Positions 23,930 to 35,299 of a DNA stretch of 64,000 nt are shown in pieces. The stretch is from Siderastrea radians. Its lineage: Eukaryota > Cnidaria > Anthozoa > Scleractinia > Rhizangiidae. Position 1 is the first letter of the stretch; every line of letters starts with the position of its first letter. A program made the position numbers and the translations under genes. Where the stretch lies: assembly GCA_964017195.1 (NCBI GenBank), contig OZ024895.1, forward strand, positions 27,011,875 through 27,075,874, read 5' to 3'. The notes below the pieces were generated by a model that was not told the origin of the DNA, did not search any database, and worked only from the letters and a program-made list of their open reading frames with translations.

Positions 23930-24147
23930 AATGGCAAGAAATTCGCTTGGGGGCTTTTATGATCCTGGTAAACCTTTGCCTTCTAATGCAAGGAACGAGT
24001 AAACCTTTGCCTTCTAATGCAAGGAACGAAATCGTTAACCTTTTCAATGTTGGACTGGGCTTGTCAGATATTTCACGGAACACGAGAGTGCCAAAAGGAG
24101 CTGATCATAAAATCATCCGACACTATTCAGTCCACGCAACGACTTAA
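23930..24147 (+). pseudogene. Paired-domain (Pax/transposase HTH) remnant
   Basis: The + frame reads SLGGFYDPGKPLPSNARNE, then a stop caused by a 31-bp tandem duplication (units starting at 23968 and 23999). The second unit continues IVNLFNVGLGLSDISRNTRV, VPKGADHKIIRHYSV. This is the layout of a paired-domain N-terminal helix-turn-helix (LGG-x-GKPLP, IV-L-x-G, DISR-x-x-x-V). It may derive from a Tc1/Pax-type transposase or a Pax-like gene. No other part of such a gene was seen nearby. Confidence 0.6.
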
Positions 24148-25285
24148 CCATTTTCTTGTGGAGGTAAAGATCCTTGATAACGGATGACATCCCTGAAGTT
24201 ATTGATTAGCACTTCCGAGTGCGCCATGTAGACGATTTCTGATGTTACGTGTGAACTTTCGAAGAATCGATTTCGTTCATCGAAAAAAAATCGTTATCTT
24301 TCAATCTATCTACAAGAATACGTTTATCCGATTAAAGAAAGGAATGCGCACGTGAAGAATGCAATCTTCATTCCATGATCGTTCATGCGTGAGGCGCATT
24401 GACTGTAAGGCAGGTATGTCTGATTTTCGGGTAACCTCCTTTTGGCTCTCTCGAATGTTAGCAATGTTAGTCCCACGTTTTGTCACCATACGCCAGATAC
24501 GAAACCTAAAATAGGACCAGAGAATTATTCGGTCTTGTCACGCCGTTTGTAGTGATGCTCGTCGTTTCAGTTTTATGATATATTTTCTTTGCTAGACCGC
24601 CTCCATTGTCCTTTATGACAATCAAAACCGGTTGATGCATGCAATTGCGATTTTAGTAGATTTTCCTGGGCAGGCTGTCAAAACAGAATCATAATTTTGT
24701 GTGAGAATCATCTGGCGGGAATTTATTTCAACATTACGTAAACCTGCAAAGTCTCCTCTATGCCTCTTAGAACTACCCATAATTATCTTTGCTAAGGTGT
24801 ATTGATTTGTATGTAGGTCGAGCAAGAACCCGACATCGATCAATTTTTAGACTAAGGCTATAGATTTTTATGTGAAGAAATGTATGTTAGAGGACGCATG
24901 GGATGTGGCGCTTTCACGACTCCGATTATAATTTATTCGAGCTACACTGGTATCATGAATTAACTTTACCCAGCTTCATTGCATTTTCCTTTTGATATTT
25001 TACTTACTGTATTTCAAGTATAGAAGGTTTCCAACCTAAGTGCTGTAGTGACATCTTGGGTAATACCAGGTTTTCTTCAAAACATATATTGCATTTGTGT
25101 TTTGCGTGTAACGCAATGCTGGAGGGAAATATGAGGTTTTGAAAATCGCGCGCGTCTTCAATAACGACGACCGATCCACGAAGCTTTGGAATCGAGACAA
25201 AGAGAGCCAAGAGACCTTTGGTAAGTAGCAACAAGAGAAAATGAACGATTTTATACACACCTTGAGGCGAAATATGAGCATCACG
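24148..25285. other. No recognisable gene
   Basis: AT-rich sequence. It contains the right arm of an inner inverted repeat (24380-24407) but no coding domain that I recognise. Confidence 0.5.
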
Positions 25286-25289
25286 CTCT

Positions 25290-25740
25290 AGCTTTATTCT
25301 GATTTCCTTAGACAATATGCTGTACCTGGAAACTTGATCGCTATCATAACGCTTTAGCTTATTCTGTTTTCCTTGGGTAGAATATACCTGGAAGTGAAAT
25401 GCCTAACATCGCACTTTAGCTAAATTATATTCTGTCTTCCTTGGGTAGCAGATACCTGGAAGCGGAATGTCTAACATCGCTTTTTAGCTTATTCTGTCTT
25501 CCTTGGGTAGCAGATACCTGGAAGCAGAATGTCTTACATCGCTTTTTAGCTTATTCTGTCTTCCCTGGGCAGCAGATACCTGGAAGCGGAATGCCTAACA
25601 TCGTGCTTTAGCTTATTGTGTCTTCCTTGGGTAGCAGATACCTGGAAGCAGAATGTCTTACATCGCTTTTTAGCTTATTATGCCTTCCCTGGGTCGCAGA
25701 TGCCTGGAAGCGGAATGTCCAACATCGCTTTTTAGCTAAC
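25290..25740. repeat. About 62-bp minisatellite, roughly seven units
   Basis: Units carry TTCCTTGGGTAGCAGATACC, TGGAAGCGGAATGTCTAACA and TCGCTTTTTAGCTTATTCTG in order, repeated about seven times with point differences and a few indels. The short + frame at 25618-25845 is a shadow. Confidence 0.9.
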
Positions 25741-26410
25741 ACTCGGCTTTTGGTATATTTATGTAAATTTCCCTTCAGTTATCGTATGCGCTACAATAGT
25801 TTAAGTTTTATCCTTTTAATTCACTACAGAAGGAAAAATTCATAGAAATAATTTAGGTCATTCTTACGAAAGGACTTTTACTTTTTCCATTTAAATATCT
25901 CTTTTTTTTTATATAAAGACATTATCGCTGCTTGAAAGGAAGTAAGACATAAAGTAGCTGAGAATTAAAGGTGTATTGATCGTTTTCAAACCGAAATAAT
26001 TCTTACCGCGCCGTTATTTTTGGTGGTATTGCCCGCGCACACGCGAAGCCAATTGTCGGTTGAGCCGGGCCAACTCGCGCGAATCCTAACCGCCTTTTTT
26101 AGCAGGACTCTATCGTGTTCTGCTGAAATTAATTTTTCTTCGTCTGTTCATGTGGTTTTCCTTCTTATAAGTTGTCAAAAATGTCAATTTAAATGAATTC
26201 CGCCAGACACAGTTAACGCCTTAGGTGTCAACCGCAGTGTCTGATGTTACCGCTTTTATTGTAGGCAAATTAGGCTACTTTTTTTCTGTGGCTTAAGCCC
26301 CTCATGGAAGGATTATAAAGGTAGATGAACAGAGGTTAAGGCAGATGAATTACTCTGAAGACAAATGAGGCCTACCATAGGCGCATGGTGGCCAATGAAT
26401 GGACTTAACG
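25741..26410. other. No recognisable gene
   Basis: AT-rich sequence leading to the right arm of the 68-bp inverted repeat. Nothing coding was recognised. Confidence 0.5.
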
Positions 26411-26754
26411 TTTGTTTTAATTTTAATATCGTTCCTTACCTAGTTTGGGGAATCGTGGTGGGTATATCCATGAGATCTTTCCCAACTCGTATGAGTTGTA
26501 AAACAAGGGTTACGCTTAGTTCGATTGGTACAATATCTTGAATGTGGTACTTTTCAGTGAATTAACCCTTTAATCCCTAACAGTGCCAGTTGGCACAAGT
26601 CATAATGCCATAACTTGGTCAATGTTTGATGGATTTCTTCGAATTTCTGCCACCAAGATGGTCTTGTGAAGATCTACTTATTAAAAGAGGGGAGTTAAAA
26701 ACTCTTGCCATCCGCCGGGGTGTGTGGATTTTTTGTGGAGTAACCCAATAAAAG

Positions 26755-27080
26755 AGAGTGAATAATTTTTATATGAATCAATCATATGTGAACTGCAGAT
26801 CATGAAATAAGAAGTGATGATGACCGTAGCATCGCAGTTAAACATATCAACTCACATATTCATAAATGACCAGCATCCAGTTGGCTGATAGCTCAGTTGG
26901 TTAGAGTGCTGTACTGGTATTGTAGGGTCGTGGCTTAGAATCCCATTGAAGCCTGAATTCTTTCAGGTTGTTCTTATGTTCTTATTAACTGGTTAAAGTT
27001 GATATCTTTAACTGCTATGGTTGTCATCATTTCTTGTTCCATCCACAGTTCACACGTGATTATTTCATATTATTCACTCT
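26755..27080. mobile_element. tRNA-like element with AGAGTGAATA terminal inverted repeats
   Basis: Left end AGAGTGAATAATTTTTATAT and right end TATTCACTCT are inverted. Similarity of the arms continues inward for about 80 bp (TGTGAACTG, GATGATGACC / GATGACAACC on the complement, GCAGTTAAA). The tRNA-like segment 26883-26953 on + (GATAGCTCAGTTGGTTAGAG, then TTAGAATCCCATTGAAGCC) lies in the middle. It is a diverged relative of the units at 11860-12627 and 53860-54470. Confidence 0.65.
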
Positions 27081-27083
27081 CAG

Positions 27084-27555
27084 TTTGAATGGAACCAAAA
27101 TTTTGCATCACCATCCCAGACAAATTCCAGACATTCCCCCGGCTGACAATGGGATTTTTTTTTTGCACACTTTGCGAGCAGCAGACTATGTGGAAATAGA
27201 ATGAAGGAGAAAGGCCATTCCACATGATTTGCAAAGGAAAACGTAACAACATCATGAATCAAATTATTTAATTGTGTCTTTGCAACAGAGGAAAATAAAA
27301 GAGAAAGAATAGGTCAAAAGAGCGGTTGCAAAAGTTATGAAGAGTGAAGAAAATCACTTTGTGTAACAAACAAGACTTGTGGTTGACAAAGTTGAGCAAT
27401 CATTGACTTAATTGAATAAAATAAATGGTCCAAATGTCTGGTTCAAAGAATTGCTCTGTATTTTGCTGAAGTGGAAGTGTCAAAAGTCTAGTCGTAATTT
27501 GATGATCTTACTGGGAAAGAAATTTAAACAGCTCAAAGCAGCTCTTTGACATTTA
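27084..27555. other. No recognisable gene
   Basis: AT-rich sequence with short frames only. Confidence 0.5.
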
Positions 27556-28589
27556 AACAATCAGTGTTCTCCCTAGTTTTTAGGGTAACAGGTAAGGCAG
27601 TTTTTTAGACCGGTAAATCAGCTCTGTTAAGAATCTTTTTCTACCCTGGTGTGGAATTGTCGTCATGAGACCCGGAATGTTGCCGGCATGACACTAGGCT
27701 CAGACACGTCTCGAAAACCCCTAAAAATGGTTGACGTTTGCGATTCCTGTTGCAAGTAACGTATTAACGTACAGATAAACTTCGAGAGCAAAAAGCTTAC
27801 AGCAACCTATTAAAAAAACGTGCTGAGAAACGCCAAGAAGATGAGACATACTCCTTACAAAGGCACAAATGAAGAACTTCGAGGAGAAGACAATACTAAG
27901 AGCACCTTACGAACAAACCTGAACAAACCAACATACGGATATAGACGTCAAGTTGATAACACTATAATTATCTTACGACAATGCTAACGTACGGAGAAAT
28001 ATTAAGGAAATACAAATAACAACATCCTAATTACGAATATACTAGAACACGGACAAACGTGGAGAACATGACAACAATATTTTTCGAATGTTCTAACGTA
28101 CGGAGAAATGCCGACAGTCTAGATGATAAGACCTTACAACACTGACGAACATACTATCGCATGCCGGGAAGAGGTCGAGAAGACTAATACCTTAGGAATT
28201 TACTAGCATAGGGAGAAACGTTAAAAAGATACGACTAACAATAATTCTTACTAAGGTAGAAACGTGCGGAGAAACGTAGAGAAGATAAGACTATTATCTA
28301 ACAAACTTAGAAATGTCGGGATGATAAGACTTCGCCTACCATTGTACAAACGCATGGACAATGAGAAAAGTTAATACCGTAAGACAAACTTACGTGGTAC
28401 GTAGTACGACTGACAAATCTTTTCATAATTCAATCTGATAATAAATCTTTCACGATCCCAAATTGTTTGATCTGGATGGTTCTAATTATCCAGGCCTAAT
28501 GGTATGTGGTTCCGGTTAACCGGTAACATGCGATGTTAAAAGCGGTAAATTTTACCGGTTACCGCCTAATAAGGAGAACACTGAACAAT
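27556..28589. mobile_element. hAT-like non-autonomous element, 6-bp target duplication
   Basis: AACAAT (27556-27561), then CAGTGTTCTCCCTAGTTTTT. The right end read inward is CAGTGTTCTCCTTATTAGGC and is flanked by AACAAT (28584-28589). The element (27562-28583) is 1022 bp. The arms also share ACCGGTAAA motifs. The interior repeats loose ACGGAGAAACG-like units (about 27780-28350) and has no coding domain. CAGTG ends and a 6-bp duplication fit a hAT subgroup. Confidence 0.75.
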
Positions 28590-29344
28590 ATTTATTAAAT
28601 TAATATAGTTGCAGCAATGTTGTGTGTCTCAGGAATATCTGGAATCTGTCAACAAAACTGGATGGAGAGGTGATGTAAAAATTAGTCCCATTCCACGATT
28701 CAGAGTTTAATGTTAGCGACCGATATGAATTAGAGTAAAGACGTACAATTCTTTACATGTCAGCTTGTTTGATCTTTATCTTTTTTAAAATTTGCAGTCT
28801 TTTCATAGTATTTGTCATATGGCTCTTCAAAAAATACAAGTATTTTATACAGGTATGGAATTTGTTAATACTTTGGGCTTGACAGAGATGTGTTGCTATA
28901 GCTGGAAACTGGGTGAGATGCTTGGCTTTTATGAGGTCCTGTTAGGGGGCCGGGTGTAAATGCATTTGCCTCTTCTGAATTTCAAAACTTGTCGTGTCCA
29001 TTTTATTGGAATTTTTAGGCCCTACCATGCTGTAATTTCATGGCAGCAGTCTTCCATGTTGTGGTTTCAAATTATGTAGTAAAAAGCAAAATTCATGTTG
29101 TGGGAAATTAAATTTGTGAAAAATTAAGAGTGCAGTTCTTAACATCTTGGGTGGCGTGAGTTAATGAAAGATAGCTAGAGGTGAGTAACTTTTTTGAGCG
29201 CCGTGGTTTAATTGTAAACCCTATCGTCTCTTAGCTTGTTTCAGACATGGTGCTTTTCATGAACCAAATCAAATTTAAATTTAGGCTGACCTAAATTAAT
29301 CAATCCTGGCTAAATTGATTCAGACAATGAACTTTACATGTGCC
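28590..29344. other. No recognisable gene
   Basis: AT-rich sequence. I looked here for the missing first exons of the receptor gene and found no convincing one. Confidence 0.45.
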
Positions 29345-29935
29345 AAACTGTTTCAGACCTGACCCAATTTCAGACCTATTTTGGTCTGCATAAGCATTTG
29401 AGAAGGGCTTCAAATTCCTGATATTAATCAAAACCCACTTCTCAACAAGTGGTGATAATATTTAATAATAAAGTAGCTTCTTCTAAAACCTGCATCCCCA
29501 GTTCCAGACCAGAATGCACAAACTTTACCCATTTCAGACCAAAATTTTCAAAATTTATACCTACCAGTATTTGAGGACCAAAACAGCTTGAAAACTGTAC
29601 CCTTTGGTGTCACACATACCTATCTACAAGCAATTGCAAAATTGTTGAGACACTCTCCCAAAACATTGGATTTCCTTTTAAGAACATGCTCTTTAAAAAG
29701 GAATGGGAAACTGAAATACATTTCTGACCCCCCTTCCCCTTTCAATGTTGTTGTTTGTTGGTTTGGATATAATGTCATTACTAAATCCATAACGACATTG
29801 ATAAGGGGGGAGGGGGGTAAATGTCAATTGATTATGAGAATGCCAGAAATGACCATGAAAATTGTGAATGTAGTCTCAAGTCTTTTTGCAGTTGCCTTTA
29901 GCTTGTTATAAGGGAGTACCCACTCCCCCCAGAAG
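29345..29935. repeat. Dispersed TACC-family repeat
   Basis: Contains TTTCAGACCAAAATTTTC, TGTACCCTTTGGTGTC and a terminal GGGAGTACCCACTCCCCCC, matching the style of the blocks at 7811-8402 and 36862-37095. Confidence 0.5.
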
Positions 29936-30052
29936 TAAGTCCTTCAGGACTCACCAGTATTTTGTTGGACAAAAAGAAGGTGGGCCTTTAGTTAATGAAT
30001 GAACCCCTAGATCCCCTGCTGGTTAATTTTATTGATGGTTGGTTTGTTTCAG

Positions 30053-32142
30053 AGGCTGATCTTGGCCCTCAGTGTGGCTGCTTTCCTTGACAGTGTTAGT
30101 TATTTGCTGGTAAGTGTTATCCTTTTGTGTGAAGTTGCCTTGCTCCAGAGTTCTTAAAAAAATGAACATGCCAGTGTCCAGTGTGCTGACTCATCCCAGT
30201 TTTGTCTTTCAGGCCTTTAAGTGTTTAACCCATAAAATATAAATATAAATAAAATAATAAACAAGCAGATAAGTAAATAGATAAAATGAATAATGATCTA
30301 TAAGTCTTTGCCAGTTTTTATGTTGAAATGGATGGAAATTGCTGTTGACTGTGGAGATATTCTAAGAACCTACAATTGCAGTGTCACTTTGTTGGCGGTA
30401 CAATGTCTCCCTTCCTCTGCCATTAGGGAATGCTGTAAAAACGTTTTAGCCAATTAGGTGAAGACAATGCAGCATTGAATAGGGGTAGGAGGGGAGGGTG
30501 TTCCAATGTAGCAACACTGCCTCTGTCCCAGGTGGTTAAGGTGTTAACTATGTAACTTTCTATGTAACAAAACTAATGAAAATAAAAAAAAAGTCCTGGT
30601 TTAGTGGATGCCTATTTGAATTAAAATATCCTAATAATAATAATAATGGTGATGATGATGATGATGATGAGTTATTGAGTTATCAGGGGTTAAATTGAAA
30701 GAAAAGATAAGGGGAAGTGCTTTTCATTTGAGATAGTGAGAGGCACAAAATAGTGGGATCTGGGTTCTAGAGATTGTAATGTATATTTGTCTCATGAGTA
30801 CTTTTGAGTGAGCTTGGCCAAATGTTAACCAAAATGTTGTGTCATGCACATATATTTGTAATGTATCAAAGTGTTTGTCAATAAATGTGAAAATGGCAAG
30901 ATGCTGGTATTTTGTAAGTATAGGAAACAGTATTATTTTGTGTTTGTGAGGAGGGGGGAAGGGTTTGTCTGAATATTATAGCATTTAGCAGTCTAGTATT
31001 TGTCTAATATGTGAAGGAGGTCTCTGAAACACTTAATATTGTTACATGTTTTTAAGTATCCCAGGGCTCAGTCAATCAGCATAGAATGCTGATGCTGATA
31101 AATAAAGACCTTAGTTGCTGTATGATTTTAATTTAAAAGCTCTGTGTGTTAATACAGACAGGTGTCCCCCCAGATGACAGCTCTTTATGTGACTTCCAGG
31201 CATGGTTGCTCTCATTTATGGGTATGATATATGTGACTCTTTTGAGATCTTGTTTCATTTTTGTTTTTATTTTTGTTGTTTTTGTTGTTGTATTCCTGCA
31301 TTCTTTATGAAGAAGGAAAGACAGTTTTATCTGTCAATCACTGTACCTGTATATATCTGCTCAATAACTACACAAAATTAGCCAGACAAATTCCAGTCAA
31401 TCAATTTGAACCTGATAAGAATTGCATTGATTTTCCAGGTTTTTCGGTCCTCCTTTGGGTTTGCTGCATCACTTTCAATTTATACTGGAATGTAATAAAA
31501 GGAGTGAAGACTGACAAGTTTGAAAAGTTAGTCATGTGTTTTTAATGTTTTTGTATGAAAATAAGTGATAAAATGAAACAACATCCTGTTAGAAAATATG
31601 AATTTTGTCTGCTTTAAGCTTTCAATAACTGTGCCACGTCAGCTGCTATCAATACATCATCCCTCGAGTTCTCCCATTGAACCTAAAGATGAAAAAAACC
31701 AAAGGAGTGGTCCATGGACTGGGGGGCCATGTTTTGTATACGTCCGTGCATAAATGTAAGTGCTGGCTGAGGAGCCGATGTAGCTGCCACATTTGAATAC
31801 ACAACATGTTGGTTGATCACTTATGGCTTTTTCTCACAAATCCTAATGTCATCTTTGATTTTCTTACTTGTGAAGACTGTTGTAGAGTTTTCCTGTTATG
31901 GATCATCACCAAGATTTCATAACTGTACTCTAACAATGTTGGCTCTGTTGTCATTGAGGTCAAAAACTGGAAAAGTTTGCAATCCACAGGATCTGCCGGA
32001 TTTTGCAGCTGGCAACAGAGGTCTTTGAGGCACTCACTTTCTTCCTCTTCTTTCAATTTGTCTTCCCCAACAGAGCTAGCTTGCGGCGTAAAATGATAAG
32101 CTTGGTCTAGCATTGAGGCTCTCGCAATGCATCCATAAAAAC

Positions 32143-32200
<58 letters not shown>

Positions 32201-35200
32201 ATAGCATTGTTCTTATAAGCCGTCTTTTACACTTCATATAAAAAAAACATAGCTTTGGTAATGCAGCAGAAGAAGCCCAAGATCCGTAAGAAAAAGCCCC
32301 TAGTAACCAATCAACAAAACATTGTTATTTAAACGTGGCTTATGTGATGCAATCTGTCACTTGACAGGAGGCAACACAACACCTGATACATGAAATGCTC
32401 TATGTAAGACAACTTAAGCCATTGCTTAATGCTCAGACTCTATTAGAACTAAATTGTCTGTCTAATTTAATGTTCTCCTGACACAATATTTCTGTGTATA
32501 ATGTATGAACATCTATTTGGGCGGCTGTCGTGCACGAGTGCAAAAAGCAAAAACATAACCGTTTCTGACTACATGTATATTGTTTTGATTGTTATGGTTG
32601 AGTGAACTTTGAACGTTTGATTGAAAGTCGCTTTTGTTATTTCTCATAGACATTTAGACATATCTGATTTTAGCCGGGCATTTTAGCTTGTAGTAATGAT
32701 GACCTTCTTGTCGAGTGATTGAATTAGATTTCCTATCTCAACTTGGGGAGGGATATAGTGTTCTTAGTATTTTAAAAGTGTTACCGATAAACGTAATTAA
32801 TTTGTATTTCTTGCACGTGATTCGGATTATATTTCCTTTATATCTCTTATGTTTATGTGCTAAGGTCACACATTTGAGACTGAGGATGCAATGCGAATAA
32901 ATTCTTCAGAGTTACCATCGGCCGCCTGTAAATTCTTCAGAATTTCTTGTTAAACACATGACCTTCACATTTTTATCTCGTGGTTGTGATAGCAACTATG
33001 AGATATTGTAGTGGAGTTGCACATTCCTGTGGTTGTTTTCATGAGCTCTTGTAAAGATTCGCTGATGCTCGCAAGCTCTTTGGTATTCCTAAGAGAGGAA
33101 CTTTGCTTTATCATCGGGCTGTGTCAGAGACACTTTCGTTATATTATTTTAATAATTTAATTGCTGATGTATCAAATAACTAGATGTCTGGGGACCTGCT
33201 GTTCAGAGTGATAAATTGTGTCATTTATCAGTGATTTCACACTCAGTAATATTCGATGTGTGTAAAAACTCTCGGCTATAAGCCAAACCCCCTTCTCTGG
33301 CCTAAATTTTACCTAAACTTGGCTTGACTTTGTGTAAAAATCGCTCAGCTTATAGGCAAATAAATGCGGTATACTTAAGTTGATTGTGAACCATTCACAT
33401 TCAATGAGACTAGTGGATTTCCAGTTTTGATTACATAATAATCTTGTATTGTGCAATGTTTGATTTTGCTGATGTGACTGAAAGTGGAATTCTGTGTTGG
33501 AACATTCAATTCACCTTTTGCACCTTCTGTCCAGTGATGATTGTTATTCAAGAGAAACGAATGGAATAATTTGTTCTTTTAAAAAGAGAGGAAGGGGAGA
33601 ATTTGTTATTCATGTGTGCTAATGGAAGGTTAATGGTTTCGGAAACCTTATGGCTGGCTGAATGCGGTTGAAAGGCTTTGAAACGGTCATGAAACACAAG
33701 GACATTATATGATCTGGTATGTACACTTAATTGGCTATTTATTGTCATTTTTAACTGGTGACATCATGTCATGTAAGAGCCTAAATTTGAACGTGGATGT
33801 TTGTCTTCTGCGATGTTGCATTGACTGTTAAGCAGAAAATCGCCCAAAACGCCCTCCAGAAGTGCGGAAAAGTGGTAAAAACACAGCAAACACACATTGT
33901 GTAACTAGGTTTTTCAAACTTTATCTTGATTTTAGTGTTTTTTGGCTGAAAACCGCCAATTAATATTTTTGATCGAATTTCAGCTCCATACAAATTCTCA
34001 TATTATGCTTTGGTTACCCGTGCTTGTGCTTGCAAAGTATTTTCCCACAAGTTCGGGCAGGATCTAAGTGGAATGTGCAGCCACGCATGCAAATACAAAT
34101 TTGTCCTTGTGAGAATACATCCAGATCCAAGAACACTGGTAACTAACGGTGATAAAATTTAATGAAGTCATGTGTTCCCCAGAAAGTCAGAAAATCTGAG
34201 CTGAGCCTTGGGAGGGCAGAGTTGTGGGTGTATTTTTGTCAGACAGGCTTCTGCACGTTTGTGACAAGGTTTAAAAAAACGTCACCACAAACGTGCCTAT
34301 GTTTAGTGTCCTGACTAAACTAGTGATCAAGTTCCATACAAATCCTTATAATTATTTTAACACTAAATAAAAGTGGTCTGCTCATGAGCCTGGGTGTCCT
34401 GTGCAACAACCAAACGACTTTGTTTATGGGACCGTTGTTTTAAACTTGACAATTACATCTTGACAATGTTGTAACATTGCTAAGATTTTAAATTATTGTT
34501 CACTATTGTGTTAAAAAGTTTTCCTCAAGCCCTAATATTTTTGTGCTTTGTTAATGTAATAAGTGTCTTCCCATTGTGTTATAATAATTAACATCTCATT
34601 CATCATTTTTTTGCCACTTTGTAATGTTTCAGGGAAAGAAGTTGAAAACTGTGGAAAGTTGTGTTAATTCAGGTTCTGTTGCTCAAGTTACTTAATGAGT
34701 TAATCTGTGATCATGATTTAATTGCAGGTGTTTTGTGAGTTTCTTCATGCAGACTTTTTGTACAACGTGTCCCTATATATTACTTACAGACAGAACAGCT
34801 ATTGGGATCATGACTGCATTGACTGAACCAAGTGTTGGATAATGTTTACCTGAAGTTTTCTTCATCTCTTTCTCTAGGTACTACCATCTTGTTTCGTGGG
34901 GCATTCCCTTCGTTGTTGCTTGCTTGCCTTTAATAAATGACCATTATGGCCCAGCAGGAGCCTGGTGGTGAGTATAAAAACTTGATGAAAAGGGTGTCAT
35001 CACATTGGATTCTAAGGTTTTCTTTATTAACATTTTCAAACTCTCGATAAACTAGTATTATATAGTAACTTCAATTTATTCTGATGCTGTTGGAGCTAAC
35101 ATAACTTTTTATAAGAAAGTGCTCACTGAAAAGGCACAAGAGCATATTAATATATTTGGCACACTGCCAAATAAGGAGATAACATGTATGTGGAAAAACT

Positions 35201-35266
35201 GCAGTGAAGTGCAAGCTCACAAATTATATTGTTTGCCAACATTAACTTTTATTTTATGCTAAAATG

Positions 35267-35299
<33 letters not shown>

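Larger units (their letters stand above)
17443..26478. repeat. Paired inverted repeats framing the ISL2EU region (possible larger element)
   Basis: 68-bp arms at 17443-17510 and 26411-26478 are inverted and nearly identical (for example GGATATACCCACCACGATTC on + left, and its complement right). A second inverted pair, 28 bp, lies inside at 17826-17853 and 24380-24407 (CGCATGAACG / CGTTCATGCG). Two nested pairs in the same order suggest one ancestral element now split by later insertions. Two independent MITE copies in opposite orientation are the alternative. Confidence 0.5.

Noticed and set aside
23754..24083. 109-codon minus frame
   Set aside because: It lies antisense to the paired-domain remnant and shows no domain.
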